Part shown: piece after piece, positions 32,161-45,414 of the stretch
Position numbering within the stretch: position 1 is the first letter of the stretch
How the letters are laid out: the number at the start of each line of letters is the position of its first letter
Origin: Agroathelia rolfsii
Lineage: Eukaryota > Basidiomycota > Agaricomycetes > Amylocorticiales > Amylocorticiaceae
DNA length: 64,000 nucleotides
Assembly: GCA_018343915.1 (NCBI GenBank)
Contig: JABRWF010000007.1
Span: 930,001 to 994,000, forward strand
Reading direction: 5' to 3'
Position numbers and translations under genes: made by a program
Notes under the pieces: model-generated
Database searches by the model: none
Seen by the model: only the letters and a program-made list of their open reading frames with translations
Told to the model about the DNA's origin: nothing

Positions 32161-34035
32161 CTGGCTTTGCAAACAGTAATCCCTGTTAGCTCTACAGTTG
32201 GGGCTGTCTTGGTTATCTTTGTTACTGATGGAATACGAATTTGTACAATACATTCGTTACAGTGTGCATTATTAAGCTGGGAGTATTCTATTTTCTTGAT
32301 ATTTTGTGTTACGCATGGGTAGCCCAACCCGCCCACGTCAGCCTTTCCGTTGTGAGTCAACATTTGGATACTCGGCCAGAGAAGTGCTCTGCATTGCGGT
32401 GGATGTAGGACAAAAGAAATATGTATTGTTTGTTCTGGGCCAAAGCGATGGAACTCTAGGCCATAGCCATGCCCAGGTCATTGGCGATCATGTTACTTTC
32501 AAATATCTTGATTTAGTGATTATTGGTATTCATTTGTATGACACCAGCTGGGGCCCATGCTCCACATGGGGAGTCATTGGGAACAAGGAATCCTGGAAAT
32601 GCAACCGCTGCTCTCCGACCAACTACCACGCCACGTGACGTACAATATTTCTTATTTCCTCCGTTTCTTAGTATTAGCAATTGAGTATTAGCATACGATA
32701 GGTTTCCATTCTACAAGGGATACAGTTACATTCTTCACTTGATTTTCTTACATTTATAAGTAGGCTCGGATCCAGCCACTTCGAACACCACTTCGCTACA
32801 TTCAGAAGGGGCTAGTCAATTTGGAATCTTGGATAGACTTTTGGCAGGTCACGCTTTGTGACGCGGGACTTGGTTTTTTTAACGCTCAACACACAAAATT
32901 CCATTGCATTTCATCACATCTTCAGTAATCACTATTATTCCTTTTGGAGTTCGCACAGAATCATCAATAGTACAGGGACATAAATACAATGACCTGAAAT
33001 GAAATATAAAATGAGTAAAAGCTAAAAAGCAAAAGCTCAAGACATAGCAAGAGAGAAATTTGGGCCATGCGCCTCAGCTAGTCATTGTTTGCAGGGGAAT
33101 GGATTGGTGATATGAAAATAAGCTTCATGAAGCGGGTAAATAAAGTTTTAGGACCTGCGGCCACGAAAGGGATGACCACGGGCTAAATGCATGTATTTAA
33201 GACGTACCGAGAGTGAGATTTCTGTGGTAGACTGGGGTTTGATATATTATAGCAGCGGAATGACCAAGAAACGTATAGTAGGATTTTTGATGCAAGCGGT
33301 GGTGTTGGCATATAAAAATATTGCGTATGGCTAGGTGAAGGAGTAGGTGCGACAGGCAAAGGCCACAGCTGCGAGTGAGAATAAGTAGCCAGAGTAACAG
33401 ATATTGGCAGCGTTAATGAAGCTCTTTCCTGAGCTGTTTGCCACGAATGTGACCAGTAAGTGGTAGAGCCTGCGGGTGACTGAGCTACGCTGGATTGAGG
33501 TTAGACTCGACCTCTTGCAAGAGCATCTGGATTATTGGATAAAGGCAAGACAAATAAATGCCAGCCAACATAGTGGCGTGCAAAAAAACATGCCGTAGAG
33601 TTGATTAGGGTTTGTGTATCATTAGAATTTCTGTACTCCTGATATAACCAAAAAAGGTCACGTGTAACGCCACTTCCGGAAGCAAATGATGCAGTCAGTT
33701 TATAGCGTCAGATCCATTTCAGGAAGTAGCACTGGAGGCTGCAAGCACTGGACCCACTCAGGCTCAGGCGGGCAAGCTGCTGTTCGTATTGGTGACACAC
33801 CACACAACCTACATAGCACATCGACGACAGGGAAAGAGCTTGATCAACCAAGGAATTATATATCTGCTCTGGGCTCATAGACACATCGTTTCCATCTGCA
33901 CACAACTTGAACTTGAGGTGCCAGCGGACACTACACATACGAGGGCATCTGCCCGGCCTGAATGACCATATCATCACTTGCTGTACCTAATACACATCGC
34001 TACTCTCAATCTCACGTTCTGTACTGCTCATAGCC
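32161..34035. other. Intergenic region with a dispersed repeat
   Basis: Bases about 32565-32815 are similar to 46340-46570 (shared ACAAGGAATCC(T/C)GGAAATGCAACCGCTG, split here for length, and GGCTCGGATCCAGCCACTTCGAAC, also split). The plus-strand frame at 32306-32638 overlaps that repeat and has no known domain. A minus-strand frame ending at 33331 has a hydrophobic tail (GYLFSLAAVAFACRTYSFT) that could be a GPI or TM terminus, but I could not build its upstream exons. No confident gene here. Confidence 0.45.
32740..32830 (-). pseudogene. Relic copy of the small Cys-containing ORF
   Basis: The minus strand reads SECSEVVFEVAGSEPTYKCK then KIK and a TGA, parallel to SEVEFEVAGSEPTYRCKTIK in the candidate small secreted protein at 46445-46702. 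Beyond the stop, similarity continues on the minus strand (NGNLSYAN region) but is interrupted by two small insertions. Upstream exon sequence is not recognisable, so I call it a relic. Confidence 0.5.
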
Positions 34036-37000
34036 ATGGCTAGCTGGTTTGCATCATGGATACCGTCTCTCCCGTCTATTGACTTTGCACTCCCATCCGC
34101 ACTTCAAAGACGCTTCATCTCCTTTGTCCTCAAACGTACCCTTGGTCACCTCTTGAAACCAGGACAACTTAACGCTGCCCAGATCGAATCACAGATTGGC
34201 TCTGGATCCGTGCAAATCAACGACCTTGAGCTGGACAATGCAGTAAGTTGCCATAATATTGGACTATTATCCCTGCTGAGATGAGAAAGTCAGGCAGTTA
34301 ACTCTGCTATATCAGGAATACCTATTAAACTTTACGACGGCTTTATTGGATCTGTGACCGCCCGGATTCCATGGCCCAATCCGCTCACGTCGACGCTTGG
34401 CTTCTCCGTGCAATCGCTCCATCTTGTTTTCCACATCACCCCCAATACGCATGCCGTTGAAGCAGACGATCAAACAAACTTGGCGGAATCAGTGGCATCT
34501 GTGGCCGAGTCTTTCTACCATGACGAACTCAACGCCGAGGAGGAAGCCAGACTCAAGGCCTCATTTCACCCTGACATTATCTCATCCGAGCATGACGAAA
34601 ATCAGGTCCCAGGGTCGTTGGATCCTTTTCTGGACTCACCTAAACACGCAGAAGATGCCCTAGGAGAGGATCCATCCGGCGTCTCGATATTTGCCAGTCT
34701 CATTGAACGGCTGCTAGCCCGACTGGCCTTCGATGCTCGCGATATCAGAATAACCCTCGTCCATCCTGACCATTCGAGTATCACGCTCTGTATTGATGAA
34801 ATTGTGTATGGCACAGAAAAACACGAGACAGACGCGGATGACTTGGGATCAGGAGCCTCAGGGGAGCAGAATCGAAACCTATCAATAACAGGATTCCGTG
34901 TCATGGTCAAGTCTCTGGGTCCTCGATCATTAATGGGCTCTCCTTCATTAAGGACTCCCCGTCACATCTCCAAACCTCCTTCCCCAGCTTCCTCGTCGTC
35001 CTCGTTGGACGATGAAACGCAGATGATGATGAGCCAGTCGTTAGCCTTCCTTCCGCCACGCCCTTCGTCCCCATCGGAGTCGATGTCAGAAAGCATGTAT
35101 AAGAGCGCAGTCTCGACAGTACCCACGGGTGATAGCTTTCACTCACCACCATTAACACCTCGACAGCCCGTAATCGACCTCAAGTCTCTAGAGGAGTTGA
35201 AAGACTCATCCTCACCCCAGGACACACAGGCAAATGACCCCGAATCTTTGGGAGACCTGATGTTTGCGTTTGACTCGGAGCCCATCGTGATTCGGCTAAC
35301 TACCCCATCTGCGATGACAGCCCATCTGGCCTCTGCCTCTGCATCGGCACCTCGAATCAAGCCTTCCTCACTTCCTGGAGGAGAACAGCTTCGATTGACA
35401 CTCAGCTGCGGTGTTTTGGTTTGTGCACTTCGCCCGCATCAAGTAAATATGTTGTCAGATGTCGCGGCACTGTGGGCTTCGCACAAGTCACCGGCACCTC
35501 CAAGCTCTAAGCCTTCTACAGGCCCAGATATTATAATGCTCTTGTCGAATTTGGGGTTGGAAGCCAAAGCCCAGATCAGGGGTGTGATGTTGTTACTTCT
35601 CCATCCTAATCAACCCAGTGTCCCAGCTCTGGCCGATTTCTTCTCGCGACCGTTGGCGCCTATCAAATTGTCCCACGGGTTTGTACGGCTATATATAGAG
35701 AAGATAGCTCTTTCCAGCACAATTTCCACTCCACCACCTCCGAAGTTCCCACATGCTCATTTGACACGGGCACCGTCATCGCATCCAACACTCTCGTCTG
35801 AATTGGCCGTTCATGAAATTTCTGTATTCATATTTTTCTCTAAGAACGATCCAGAAACACAACTCCTTGCGTTCCCAATCCTGATCACCGATCCCAATCT
35901 AGTACACCAGTATCCGTCCCAGCTGGTGTCACCCTTCGTGGACCGATCCGGGGCCATATCCAACTACGCGAGCCTACCGAAGTTCGATGTAGCTGATTGG
36001 ACGGATTCTAAACTCGCGACCAACTCTGCGAAGGTTTCGGCCTGGAGAAGTAGACGCAGGCAATCGGAACACGCAAGAGGTAGTAGTCAGTCGCCTATGT
36101 CAGGTCTATCGCCGTTGTCTCCCTTATCTGGCTTGATTGGCTCGCCATTATCTATGGGTGATGCGACCAGCGCCACAGCGCCTGCGATCCGTGTATCACA
36201 TGAACTCTCACTCGGTAAGGTTAAGGGTGGAGGCGGCTCTCCGGGGAGTAACATAGAGGTGGCTGTTGTACCTCTCCATATCTTTGTGGATCTGGCCTTG
36301 CTTTTGAACCCCGAATTCTCTTCATGGATTAAAGACGCCTTCGAGTCGAAAACTGCTTTGCCAACCGAGCCGGTAGTGATGGAAAATAAGAACGATAGCA
36401 ATACCGATTTGTTACCGTCGACGCCTATCGCCCGGAATACGGAGTCCGGTCGAGAGAGAGAAAGACAACGGTTGGAGAGGCTGGTTTTGGATGACTTGGA
36501 CCTGGAGATGGATTACCGTGACCCTCGGCTGATTACTGTCGAAAATACTACTCCCAAACAAAGACGAAACAAGGTTAGGAGTCTATTACGCAGCAAAGAT
36601 AGTTTCTCTTCTGACATGCTACTTGGGATTTTCCAGAGAAACCGGCAACCGTCTGCTTCCTTGACGGTGTCTATCTCATTCCCGATGATCCGGTTACAGA
36701 TCCGCTGCCCTCCTCCGAGATCTATTCCCCCACGCTCCGGAGCCATGATTATCGACTTCCACGAGATAAATATACGCTTTCCTCCTGAGCCTGAGAAAAA
36801 GCCAAGTGCGAGATTCGTCGTCGATGACACGCGCACTGAGGATAGTACTGGACAAGGAGATTCCCTTCTCGCTCTGACCTGTAAACAACTCGTGGCTTCT
36901 TTCTCTCTACCGGGAGAGGGCAGGGCAGCAGCATTCTTCGTGCTTAGTCAATTGTCTACGAATGATCGGTTAGATGAGGGCGATGGTCCAAGACCCTCAG

Positions 37001-40000
37001 GCCTTGAGCCTCTACGCCCTGCTCTGAGAATCAAGCAACTATCACAGGACGGCAGAGTGCCCAAGAAAACTATCGTGTTATTCGATGTGCCCAGTGTTAA
37101 TGTTCAGCTGACGAAGCCAGTCCTTGACGGGATCCAACTTTGGGCGGATGATATCACACAACTGTCCGAGCGTCTTGGGACCGTGGTGGATGTTGCCCCC
37201 GAATCGGAAAGTAGCAGAGACTCAAGCCTGATTGGCAGTAGATTCTTTTCCAAATCAAGGGGTAGTAGTCGACTTGGTAGTATTGATGACGAGGGCACGC
37301 CTAGTGCATCTAAGCGCTACGAGGAAGCTAAAGCAGAAATTGTGGTGAAAGTATCATTATCAGAAGGTGAGTTGTCCAGTTCTTCCTCCTGCGCTCATTA
37401 TTCTGAACAAAGCAAAGCCTTTGTGAGATTATCTTTACCGCGTCAAAGCGAAGAGAACAATCCGGCCCGCCCGCTAGATATTGCGGCTTCTGACATCGAC
37501 GTGCTTGTGGAGCTGAAGCCAGAAGGCAAAGTAAGTACTAGCGTCTTGGTCTTTGTTATATATACCCTTAAGCCATTTTTCAGGACCAGTCTGTCTTTAC
37601 AGTAGACGTGATGGAGTTGAATGTATTGGATACGTCTCCCTCTGGTGAAAGAAACTCGCTGCTTTCCCGAACCAGTCTGCGTAATTTGGTAATCTTCGAC
37701 TTTTTTCGAATATCAATAATTGCCATTCATTCATGGTACTGTTAGACCTCCAACTCACGGCCACTGATCGGAGTGCGTTTCACGTCCGTCAATATCGCCG
37801 AAACAGCAACAAAGGAATCACGAGTCAGAGTTGGACTCTCTGGGTTTACGTTCCTTATCAAGCCGAAGCTCGAATGGACTAATGATTTGGCTGTATTTTT
37901 CAAAGCACCTCCTGGAGTACGTAACTCCTTTTTCTCATTCTTTACTCTCACTTATCATATTTCAAGGCATTTGAGTCTGTAGTTCCGAGCGAAAGAACAA
38001 GTATAGCCTTGCATGTGTCTAACGGGTCCGTTCAGACGACTGCTCCCAATAACACTGGTAGTCTGGCGCTTTATCTTGGAGATCTCAACTTTGCCACAGA
38101 GATTATAGGAGGTTCCCCTGAGCTCTCTTTTACGCTCAAGTTAACCAAGGTCTCGGCTCTGTTCAACGACGACCTCTTGCTGCTGGATGAACCAAAATTC
38201 CAGAACCCATCTCAGCTGGCAGATGGCCTTGATCACTGGAAAGTAAGTCTTTTTTCACATCGGATAGTGGAGTATCGGGATTTTTCTAAGATGTATATAA
38301 CTTTCAGGCTAAGCAGTTTGTGCACCTAGTTGAAATAGCTCATTTGGACATGGTCTTTAGTCGAGACATCGACGAAGATCTCCCAAGAATCAATGTAGGT
38401 TTTAGAAATACTACGTGGGAATGAAAGTGTCTTAAGGTCTTCACAGGTAGAAGTCGACGGTGGATCATTAAATATACATCTATGTGCCGATACTATGGGT
38501 CCCATAGGGCTCTTCATACATGACTTGACTGCTGCATTCAATCCACCCCAGCCTGCGTGAGTGAAAATGAAACTGATATGATGAATAAGACTAATCGGAA
38601 TGCACTAGACCTACCAGATCGACACGGGAACCCTCCACCATTACGGAAAATACTTCGGACGTGAACCTTACGTGTGAGTATTTATATTACCTTTTCCAAA
38701 TAGTGACGCTGAACTGTCTTTAGCGAGTCTGGATGAGGAAGCATTCAAGAAAGCACCCGACGTAGGACCTGCTCCAGATATGATCAATGATGATTTGCCG
38801 TCCAATATGGATTATCTCGACGAATCCTTCAGCGCCACAGCTGGCCTACGAGAGCTTAATGACGATGATTTACTTGATTTTGAGAACGATAGCGTTGCAG
38901 CCTTGGGACAGGGACCAAACAATGTCGAAACCATCAATGTATCTCAACCGATTGAAATCGTCGAGGATTATCTCGAGACGCTTCCTCCAGAGTCATCTGA
39001 TGTTAAGTGGGTAGTAGGTTTCCTTATATATGAACATGGTGCTGAGTATTTCTTCTGTACCGCAGTTATGGTCGCACAACCCTCCGCGTCCGTGTTCGTA
39101 ACTTTGATGCTGCGCTATTCTTGTATGACGGATACGACTGGGGCCGCACACGAAGGACCATTGAGAACGAAGTCAAGGAGATGAGAAAGCGTCTCGCCAA
39201 GATTCGGCAGCTCGTCGCCAGTGGTCAAGCGCAAGATCCTAGCATTGAAGATACCAGCGCCTTGCTCTTCAATTCCGTTCACATTGGACTGGAAGAAAGC
39301 CAGGAAGTGCTCGAGCCTGGAGCGCTCATCGCCGCCATCGATGAGGAGCTCATGGATGATTTTGATGGCTCGAGCCAGAGCTCCTGGCAGTCACTCAAGC
39401 CCGGTATGTCGAAGAAATCTCCAAAGAGCTCGTCATCACGCTTGCACAAGCGGCAACTCTTCCGTTCCAAGGCGCACAGTATGGAATTTCGACTTATGGG
39501 CCTCAATGCCGAAGTAGATCGGTATCGCCCTGGCGAAGCGCTGGTCTCGCGAATATTTGCAACTGTACGCGACGTCGATATATTCGATCACATCAAGACT
39601 TCGACGTGGAGGAAATTTTTGACTGCACTGCGAGCTGACTCGCATGGCAATATACGAGAAACCGGGTCTAACATGCTTCGTGTGGAGCTGCTCGGCGTCT
39701 ATCCAGTTCCAGGCCAGGTCACAGAGGAGGCCAGACTGAAGGTATGCTACATGATTCACACTTGGAATGGTTATTCTTTTGACATCACTTTTCAGGCTAA
39801 ACTTTTACCTTTACGGTTACACGTGGACCAAGATGCGTTGGACTTCCTCAAGGCATTCTTCAGTTTCAAAGACTCAAGTCTGCCTGTTCTCCCACCCGAC
39901 CCATCTGCGACAGAGATCTATTTCCGTGAGTAAAGCGCAAGCAACTGTCATCTTTAGGTACATGTTGATCTATACTCTGCAGAGCATGCCGAAGTATTTC

Positions 40001-40972
40001 CCGTAGGCCTCAAGTTAGACTTCAAACCTCGTCGTGTCGATTATCGAGCGCTTCGTGAGGGTCGTACCATTGAGCTCATGAACTTTTTTCATTTCGATGG
40101 TGCAGAGATGACGTTAAGGCACATTACCTTGGCTGGGGTATGTCCAACTATTTTGTCGCGAAAAGTTGCCTGATATTGATAGACACGATTGTCCATGAAT
40201 AGGTTACTGGATGGCCACGATTCTTCGACCTACTCAACGATCTCTGGACACCGGATGTCAAAGCCACTCAGCTCGTTGACGTCATCTCCGGAGTGGCCCC
40301 TATCCGATCCGTCGTCAACGTCGGCTCCGGTGTCGCTGACCTTGTCCTCTTGCCCATCGCACAGTACAAGAAAGATGGACGCATCGTGCGCGGTGTGCAG
40401 AAGGGCACCAAGTCGTTCGTCAAGTCTACCGCGATGGAGGCCGTCAAACTTGGCGCGCGTCTGGCGACTGGAACGCAGGTGATTCTAGAACAGACGGAGA
40501 ATGTGCTAGGTGGGAAATTCGAGAATCCCATTACAGCGGAGGCGTTGCAGTTGCCACCAGAGGTGGCGCTTGGCGCTTGGGACGAAGAATCAGATGAGGG
40601 CCAACAGGAGTTAATTAGTAGATATGCGGAGCAACCAGAGGGCGTGGGAGAGGGATTACAGACCGCTTATCAGAGTTTGCGGCGCAATCTGAACACGGCC
40701 GCTCAGACGATTCTGGCTGTGCCCATGGAGGTATATGAAAGATCTGGAACAGAGGTTCGTCCTTTCATCACACTTCATACAAATTTAAACTCAACATAGG
40801 CTATTATTCCTCCCAGGGACCTGTTCGTTCTGTCATCCGCGCAGTACCTATTGCTGTACTAAGGCCCATGATTGGCGCAAGTGAAGCCGTAAGCAAGACC
40901 CTGATGGGTTTGCACAACACTATGGATCCGAACGTCAGACTGGAGAATGAAGACAAGTACAAGCAACGGTAA
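34036..40972 (+). CDS. ATG2: Autophagy-related lipid-transfer protein Atg2
   Basis: Large rod-shaped protein that moves phospholipids from the ER to the growing autophagosome membrane. Exon 1 holds the chorein-like N-terminus (ALQRRFISFVLKRTLGHLLK; IESQIGSGSVQINDLELDNA). It splices to AVNSAISGIPIKLYDGFIGS, the hallmark start of Atg2. One very long exon (to about 37528) contains the central region with Ser/Pro-rich, probably disordered stretches. Later exons carry the ATG C-terminal domain (FDLLNDLWTPDVKATQLVDV; ISGVAPIRSVVNVGSGVADL; VLLPIAQYKKDGRIVRGVQK; GTKSFVKSTAMEAVKLGARL). It ends at a TAA at 40970-40972. Around ten introns, most in the 3' half. Convergent with RLP24. Confidence 0.93.
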
Positions 40973-41246
40973 ATCCAAGTATATATGACTTCATTCGACG
41001 TGTAACGAAGATACATGTGTGTTACATATATGCCTTTTTGAAATGCATACAGATGTACTTTTAGTGTAAAAATGTATTTGCATCATGTTCAGAATCATTA
41101 TCGTGATGGAAGTGAGTATTCCTACAGAGGAAACGATGGGTGGCGAGGCTAAAGAGTGCCACGGGTGAAAACGATAACCGAGGAATGTGTCCGGGATAAA
41201 GGTCGTGAAGAGAGGAAGCACAATAGGAAGACACAAGCGAAGCAGT
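40973..41246. terminator. Convergent 3' region ATG2 / RLP24
   Basis: 274 bp between two facing stop codons must hold both polyadenylation regions. No distinct signal is claimed beyond the AT-rich content around 41030-41110. Confidence 0.4.
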
Positions 41247-42052
41247 TTAGTCGATATCCATGCCCATGGATCGACCGTCGCCTTGCACCAGGGCACTCCT
41301 TGATTTTGTCTGCACCTTGATCCTCTCGCGGATTTTTTCGGTGGCCGGTGATTCGAGGGATACCGGCTCGACGAGCTTGGTAGCATCTGCCTTGGCCTGT
41401 AAGAGTTTCTTGCGGTGTGCGCGAACCTTTTCGCGACTGGCAGCCATCCTGTAAGAAAAAAGCCAGATGAGTATATGCTTGCTCAAACTGAACGATTTTA
41501 GGTCACGAGCCTCGTCTTCCAGAATGCATGCTCTCTCCTTTTCTTAATCTCCCCAATGCGTTTCATAGCCTTGATCGTTGTCTGCATGAGATCACGGTCA
41601 TAACGAACAGGGATGTTGCGGCGTTTTTCGAAGTCAATCGTAGAGTCCTATAAATAATTTTTTGAATAATGCGTTACATCACTGGGACTGGATGGTGCTT
41701 ACGATAGTCATCTCCTTGCCTGCCGCCTTCCTAAAGGCTTTCGTCCAGCGAACTTTACGAGGGTTGCGCTTCATCCTGGGCCAAGGTTAATTTCAGAGGA
41801 TTTGAGTACAATTAATAAATGCGTACTTGAAGTTCTTATGGCATCTACAACCCTTTTGATGAGTAACGCAAAGGCCTGCAAAATCTTTCGTTGCTTACTT
41901 TGATGTGCAGAAGCGGAAAACCTTTGCATCATTACGAACAAAGGCCGTGCCTAGTATATATTAGAGATGATAACAGCGTCGGAGCGCAAGTAATCAGTAC
42001 CATGGCCGGGGTAGACATTAGTTGAGCAGAAGTAACATTTCTCAATGCGCAT
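41247..42052 (-). CDS. RLP24: Ribosome biogenesis protein Rlp24
   Basis: Nucleolar pre-60S assembly factor related to ribosomal protein L24, which it precedes on the particle and is exchanged for. The start at 42052 gives [20 protein letters not shown] with the L24-type zinc ribbon: Cys6, Cys9, Cys32 and Cys36 (FCTSKC). Next are [20 protein letters not shown], the [20 protein letters not shown] segment specific to Rlp24 rather than L24, and a basic C-terminal extension ([20 protein letters not shown]) ending at a TAA at 41247. About 176 residues over five or six exons. The long Lys/Arg tail supports Rlp24 over cytosolic L24. Confidence 0.92.
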
Positions 42053-42221
42053 GGCGGCAGGCGGTCGAGAAAGAGATTCAAGTGTCTGACGTAAGCAGCT
42101 CTGGTCTTGCAATTTCAAGTTTGTTGGCATATCTTATCTATCTTATCTTGAATGACTTTTACTTTGATAACTAGTTATATGCGCATCGATAATGATAATT
42201 CATATTACATTGCAACTCCTT

Positions 42222-42776
42222 TCATGATCTCAGTGCTTCATATAACATACCCATCACTTCGCGGAATACTTTTCGTTCAATCTCGTTCGGCTGTGTTACA
42301 ATGCCATCAACATCAGTCGTTGGCGTCTTTTTCAATGAGATCCCAACGAGCACGTCTCGTCTTGCAACATTCAATGGGCCCTCCGACTCCACAGTCCAGA
42401 CAATGGTCGCAATCTGTGCAGCATAAAGTTCGTGCAGTGTTTGGTGGTGTTGTGAGGGAGCAGCGCCGAACAGTGATGTGAGACTGATTCCAGCTGGCGG
42501 CTCGGGCAAGGGTAAGATATTCGGGTGATCCGAGTCGGCTGCAGGAGGTGGCAAGAGGGGCACAGTTGGTGGAAGATTTGCTTGTATCTTGATTGTTGCG
42601 GCTGAGCATCAGGGCGTATACCATTCTGGCAGTTTGGGTGGTACTAGACGCACCAAGTGGCCAATTTTTTCGAGTTGTGTAACCAGAACAAACGTTTTGT
42701 CTGCATGTGGCTGAATGAGGACCTGCGTTTCCGCACCATCCGAGAGCTGGCGAGATAACTGCACAGAAGCCTTCAT
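42222..42776 (-). CDS. Proteasome assembly chaperone 3 (PAC3/PSMG3-like)
   Basis: Two exons, 42776-42654 and 42587-42222, give about 162 residues. The sequence follows the PAC3 fold: a beta-strand region ADKTFVLVTQLEKIGHL, then (after a 66-bp intron with a GTGCGT donor) IQANLPPTVPLLPPP, then SLTSLFGAAPSQHHQTLHEL with YAAQIATIVWT, and finally RRDVLVGISLKK. These correspond to the 'D..lVlVTQl.k.G.l.q', 'LLG', 'L..lya.qIa..i' and 'vvvGlaL' positions of the family. The role is assembly of the proteasome alpha-ring with PAC4. Primary sequence in this family is weakly conserved, so the call rests on the ordered pattern. Head to head with TRM1. Confidence 0.75.
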
Positions 42777-43013
42777 TGTGGAAGAGTTGTGGTAGTATGT
42801 AATGTGATTATAGAAAGTGTGAAATCCCAAGAGGGGTGTGTTTGCAACCCTAACCAACACAGAAATTCGTCTTCTTCGTTCAGCGTCATTAGCCTCTGCT
42901 GCAAAAAGTCGCCTGCTTCAAAAATACTACGATCACTGCTTCTCCCTCGCGTGCCCCTGTGCCGCTGTACTATAATATCAAGACTTCCCAGAGCACCATT
43001 GACAAGACGACTC
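42777..43013. promoter_or_regulatory. Putative bidirectional promoter PAC3 / TRM1
   Basis: 237 bp between the divergent start codons. The TRM1 frame is open back to an ATG at 42789 (see TRM1). Confidence 0.4.
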
Positions 43014-45414
43014 ATGTCCACTGGCACCGAATCAATTATTGTCCCAGAGGGCTTCAAGCTGCACACTGAAAACACTTCACATATTTTGCTTCCTTCGATC
43101 ACTGAGGCATTCTTGAACCCTGTACAGGAGTTCAATCGTGATCTAAGCGTTGCATGCATAAAAGTATGGAGCGAGGAAATGGATAAAGAGAAGGAGAAGC
43201 GATGGAAGGCCAGTCTCGAGCGTAGGGCGAAGAAGGCTGCTGAGGGAGGAGACAAGAAAAGATTAAAGTGTAGCTACTCCCCTGTGATATCTATGACTAT
43301 TATCCTGCTAACAACAATGTGGCATCAGTTGCTAGTGGTGAAGAGGCGAGTGCGAACGAAAACCAAATAGGCCAAGAGCAAGACAAACCTGAGAATGGGG
43401 AGTCTTCAGCACTGGTAAAATCTAAGGCAGAGGTATGCCAATATTCTCGGCAATAGTATGAGGCATGACTCACCTTTCAAGACTTGAAAGCCTCAATACA
43501 GACACCATGAGTTTGTTATCCTCGAGGCGTTGTCTGCTACCGGCTTGCGCTCTATTCGTTATGCGAAGGAAATTCCCTTGGTAAAGTTAGTCGAACCCAC
43601 TGCTCTGAGGCATTGTCTATAATGGCTTGTAGATATGTCATTGCCAATGATCTTTCCTCGTCTGCTGTGGATGCAATGAAGCGCAATATCGATTTGAACG
43701 GTCTTGGTGCTCCCGTCACAGAAGAGAATAAGAGCCCTCCCAAACAGGCAAAAGTGCGCGTCAACGAAGGAGATGCTTGGTGAGAATTGGGCACATTCCG
43801 CTCTTGGTATTTTCTCACCTATGATCTAGTGCGCTTATGTACAATCATCGAGAGGAGAAGAAGCGGGTCGACGTTGTAGATCTGGATCCATACGGTACAG
43901 CAGCACCCTTTATTGACGCCTCCGTACAATGCATAAACGATGGAGGTGTGTATCCAAAAACCTTTTGCACATGTGTTCTTAAAATTGTCATCTAGGTTTG
44001 CTTTGCGTGACCTGCACTGACTTGGCTGTCCTTGCAACAACAAATTACCCCGAGAAATGGTATAGATTTCGTTTTCTATCACATCTATCCTGGCAATGAC
44101 ACCACTTTAGTTTCTCTAATTATGGAGGCATACCCATTAAATCTGAATATTGTCACGAAGCTGTGTGTAAATTTCTCTCTCAGTATGGGTCCTATGCTTA
44201 CATTCATAATGTTACAAGGCCCTACGGCTGGTTTTGCACACAATCTCCACTTCAGCTGCGCGTTATGGAAGATACATCGAACCTGTTCTTAGCCTTTCCA
44301 TCGATTTCTATGTTCGTCTCTTTGTGCGTGTACACTCTGCCCCGATCGAGGTTAAGAAGGCTGCTAGGTCAGTGCTATCATCTTGTTCGAGCTTAAATCG
44401 TGTTTAGGCCTGACATTAACGAAATACAGTAAAACTTCGACATTCTATGTCTGCTCGGGCTGCCAATCCCACTACGAGCAGCCGCTTGGTCGTATTGTAG
44501 AGAAACCCAATGAGCGAACCGGAAGCGCAAATTATCTATATAAGACCCAAGGAGGTCCGCCAGTCTCGGATAAGTGTCCAGAGTGCCATTCTTCGCTACA
44601 CGTATGGCCATCTTTTTTCTTCTACATCATCCTTTTCTAATCCACAGGACAGGTCGCTGGACCAATGTGGTCCGGGAGATTGCATGACCCGGTGTTTGTA
44701 CAGGCTGTACTCGACCACTTGTCTGAAAATGAAGACAAGTATGGCACTTCGCCCAGGATGAGGGGTATGCTGACTGTGGCGAAGGAGGTGCGCTGCTTCA
44801 CAAAATTATATTATAGCTTGAAGGTGAATAGGAGGATATAGGAACTCGAAACACCATTTTATTTTACCCCCGGAAAAGTGGCTGGATTCTTCCATAGTAC
44901 ATGCCCGTCCTTGGAAGAAATGGCGTACGTAACTCGTCTATTTTATACGTAACTAACTTATACATATATACTAATCATTTTCTCACTGTTAGTTCCGCAT
45001 TGTTGCACGCTGGACACGACGTTTCCCGATCGCACGCCGTCGCTGGCTCGCTCAAGACGACAGCGACAAGGGCAGATGTACATGACATTTTCCGCTCCTT
45101 CATCGAGACTCACCCTGTCAAGATGGAAAACATTGCTGAAGGGTCTCCCGCTAGGATTTTGTTATCTAAGGAGCCCACGTGAGTCTGCTTTGGTGTCCTT
45201 TCTAGCAAGAGCCTGTCCTCACAATGTTATGCTCGTATGAATGCTGACTGAGCTATCGGCTACCAGGTTCAAAGCCGACTTCAGCAAGCACCCCAGGGCA
45301 TCAACAACAGCTTCCAAGGTCAAACTTGTGCGATACCAACAAAACCCCACTCCAAACTGGGGCCCAGGCACAAAAGCCAGCTCTGGCAAACGAAAGCGCC
45401 CTGAAGATGAATGA
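43014..45414 (+). CDS. TRM1: tRNA (guanine26-N2)-dimethyltransferase Trm1
   Basis: SAM-dependent enzyme that makes m2,2G26 in nuclear and mitochondrial tRNAs. Landmarks in order are [18 protein letters not shown], the SAM-binding start [55 protein letters not shown] (motif DPYG), [36 protein letters not shown] joined to [20 protein letters not shown], and [21 protein letters not shown] zinc-binding part has [13 protein letters not shown] and CPECHSSLH. The end is an Arg/Lys-rich tail ([10 protein letters not shown]) with a TGA at 45412-45414. Six or more introns. The chosen ATG at 43014 begins just before the conserved block. An in-frame upstream ATG at 42789 would add a 75-residue Arg/Leu/Ser-rich leader. 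Confidence 0.92.

Noticed and set aside
32306..32638. 110-codon plus-strand frame
   Set aside because: Overlaps the dispersed repeat shared with 46 kb, and the other copy does not keep this frame open.
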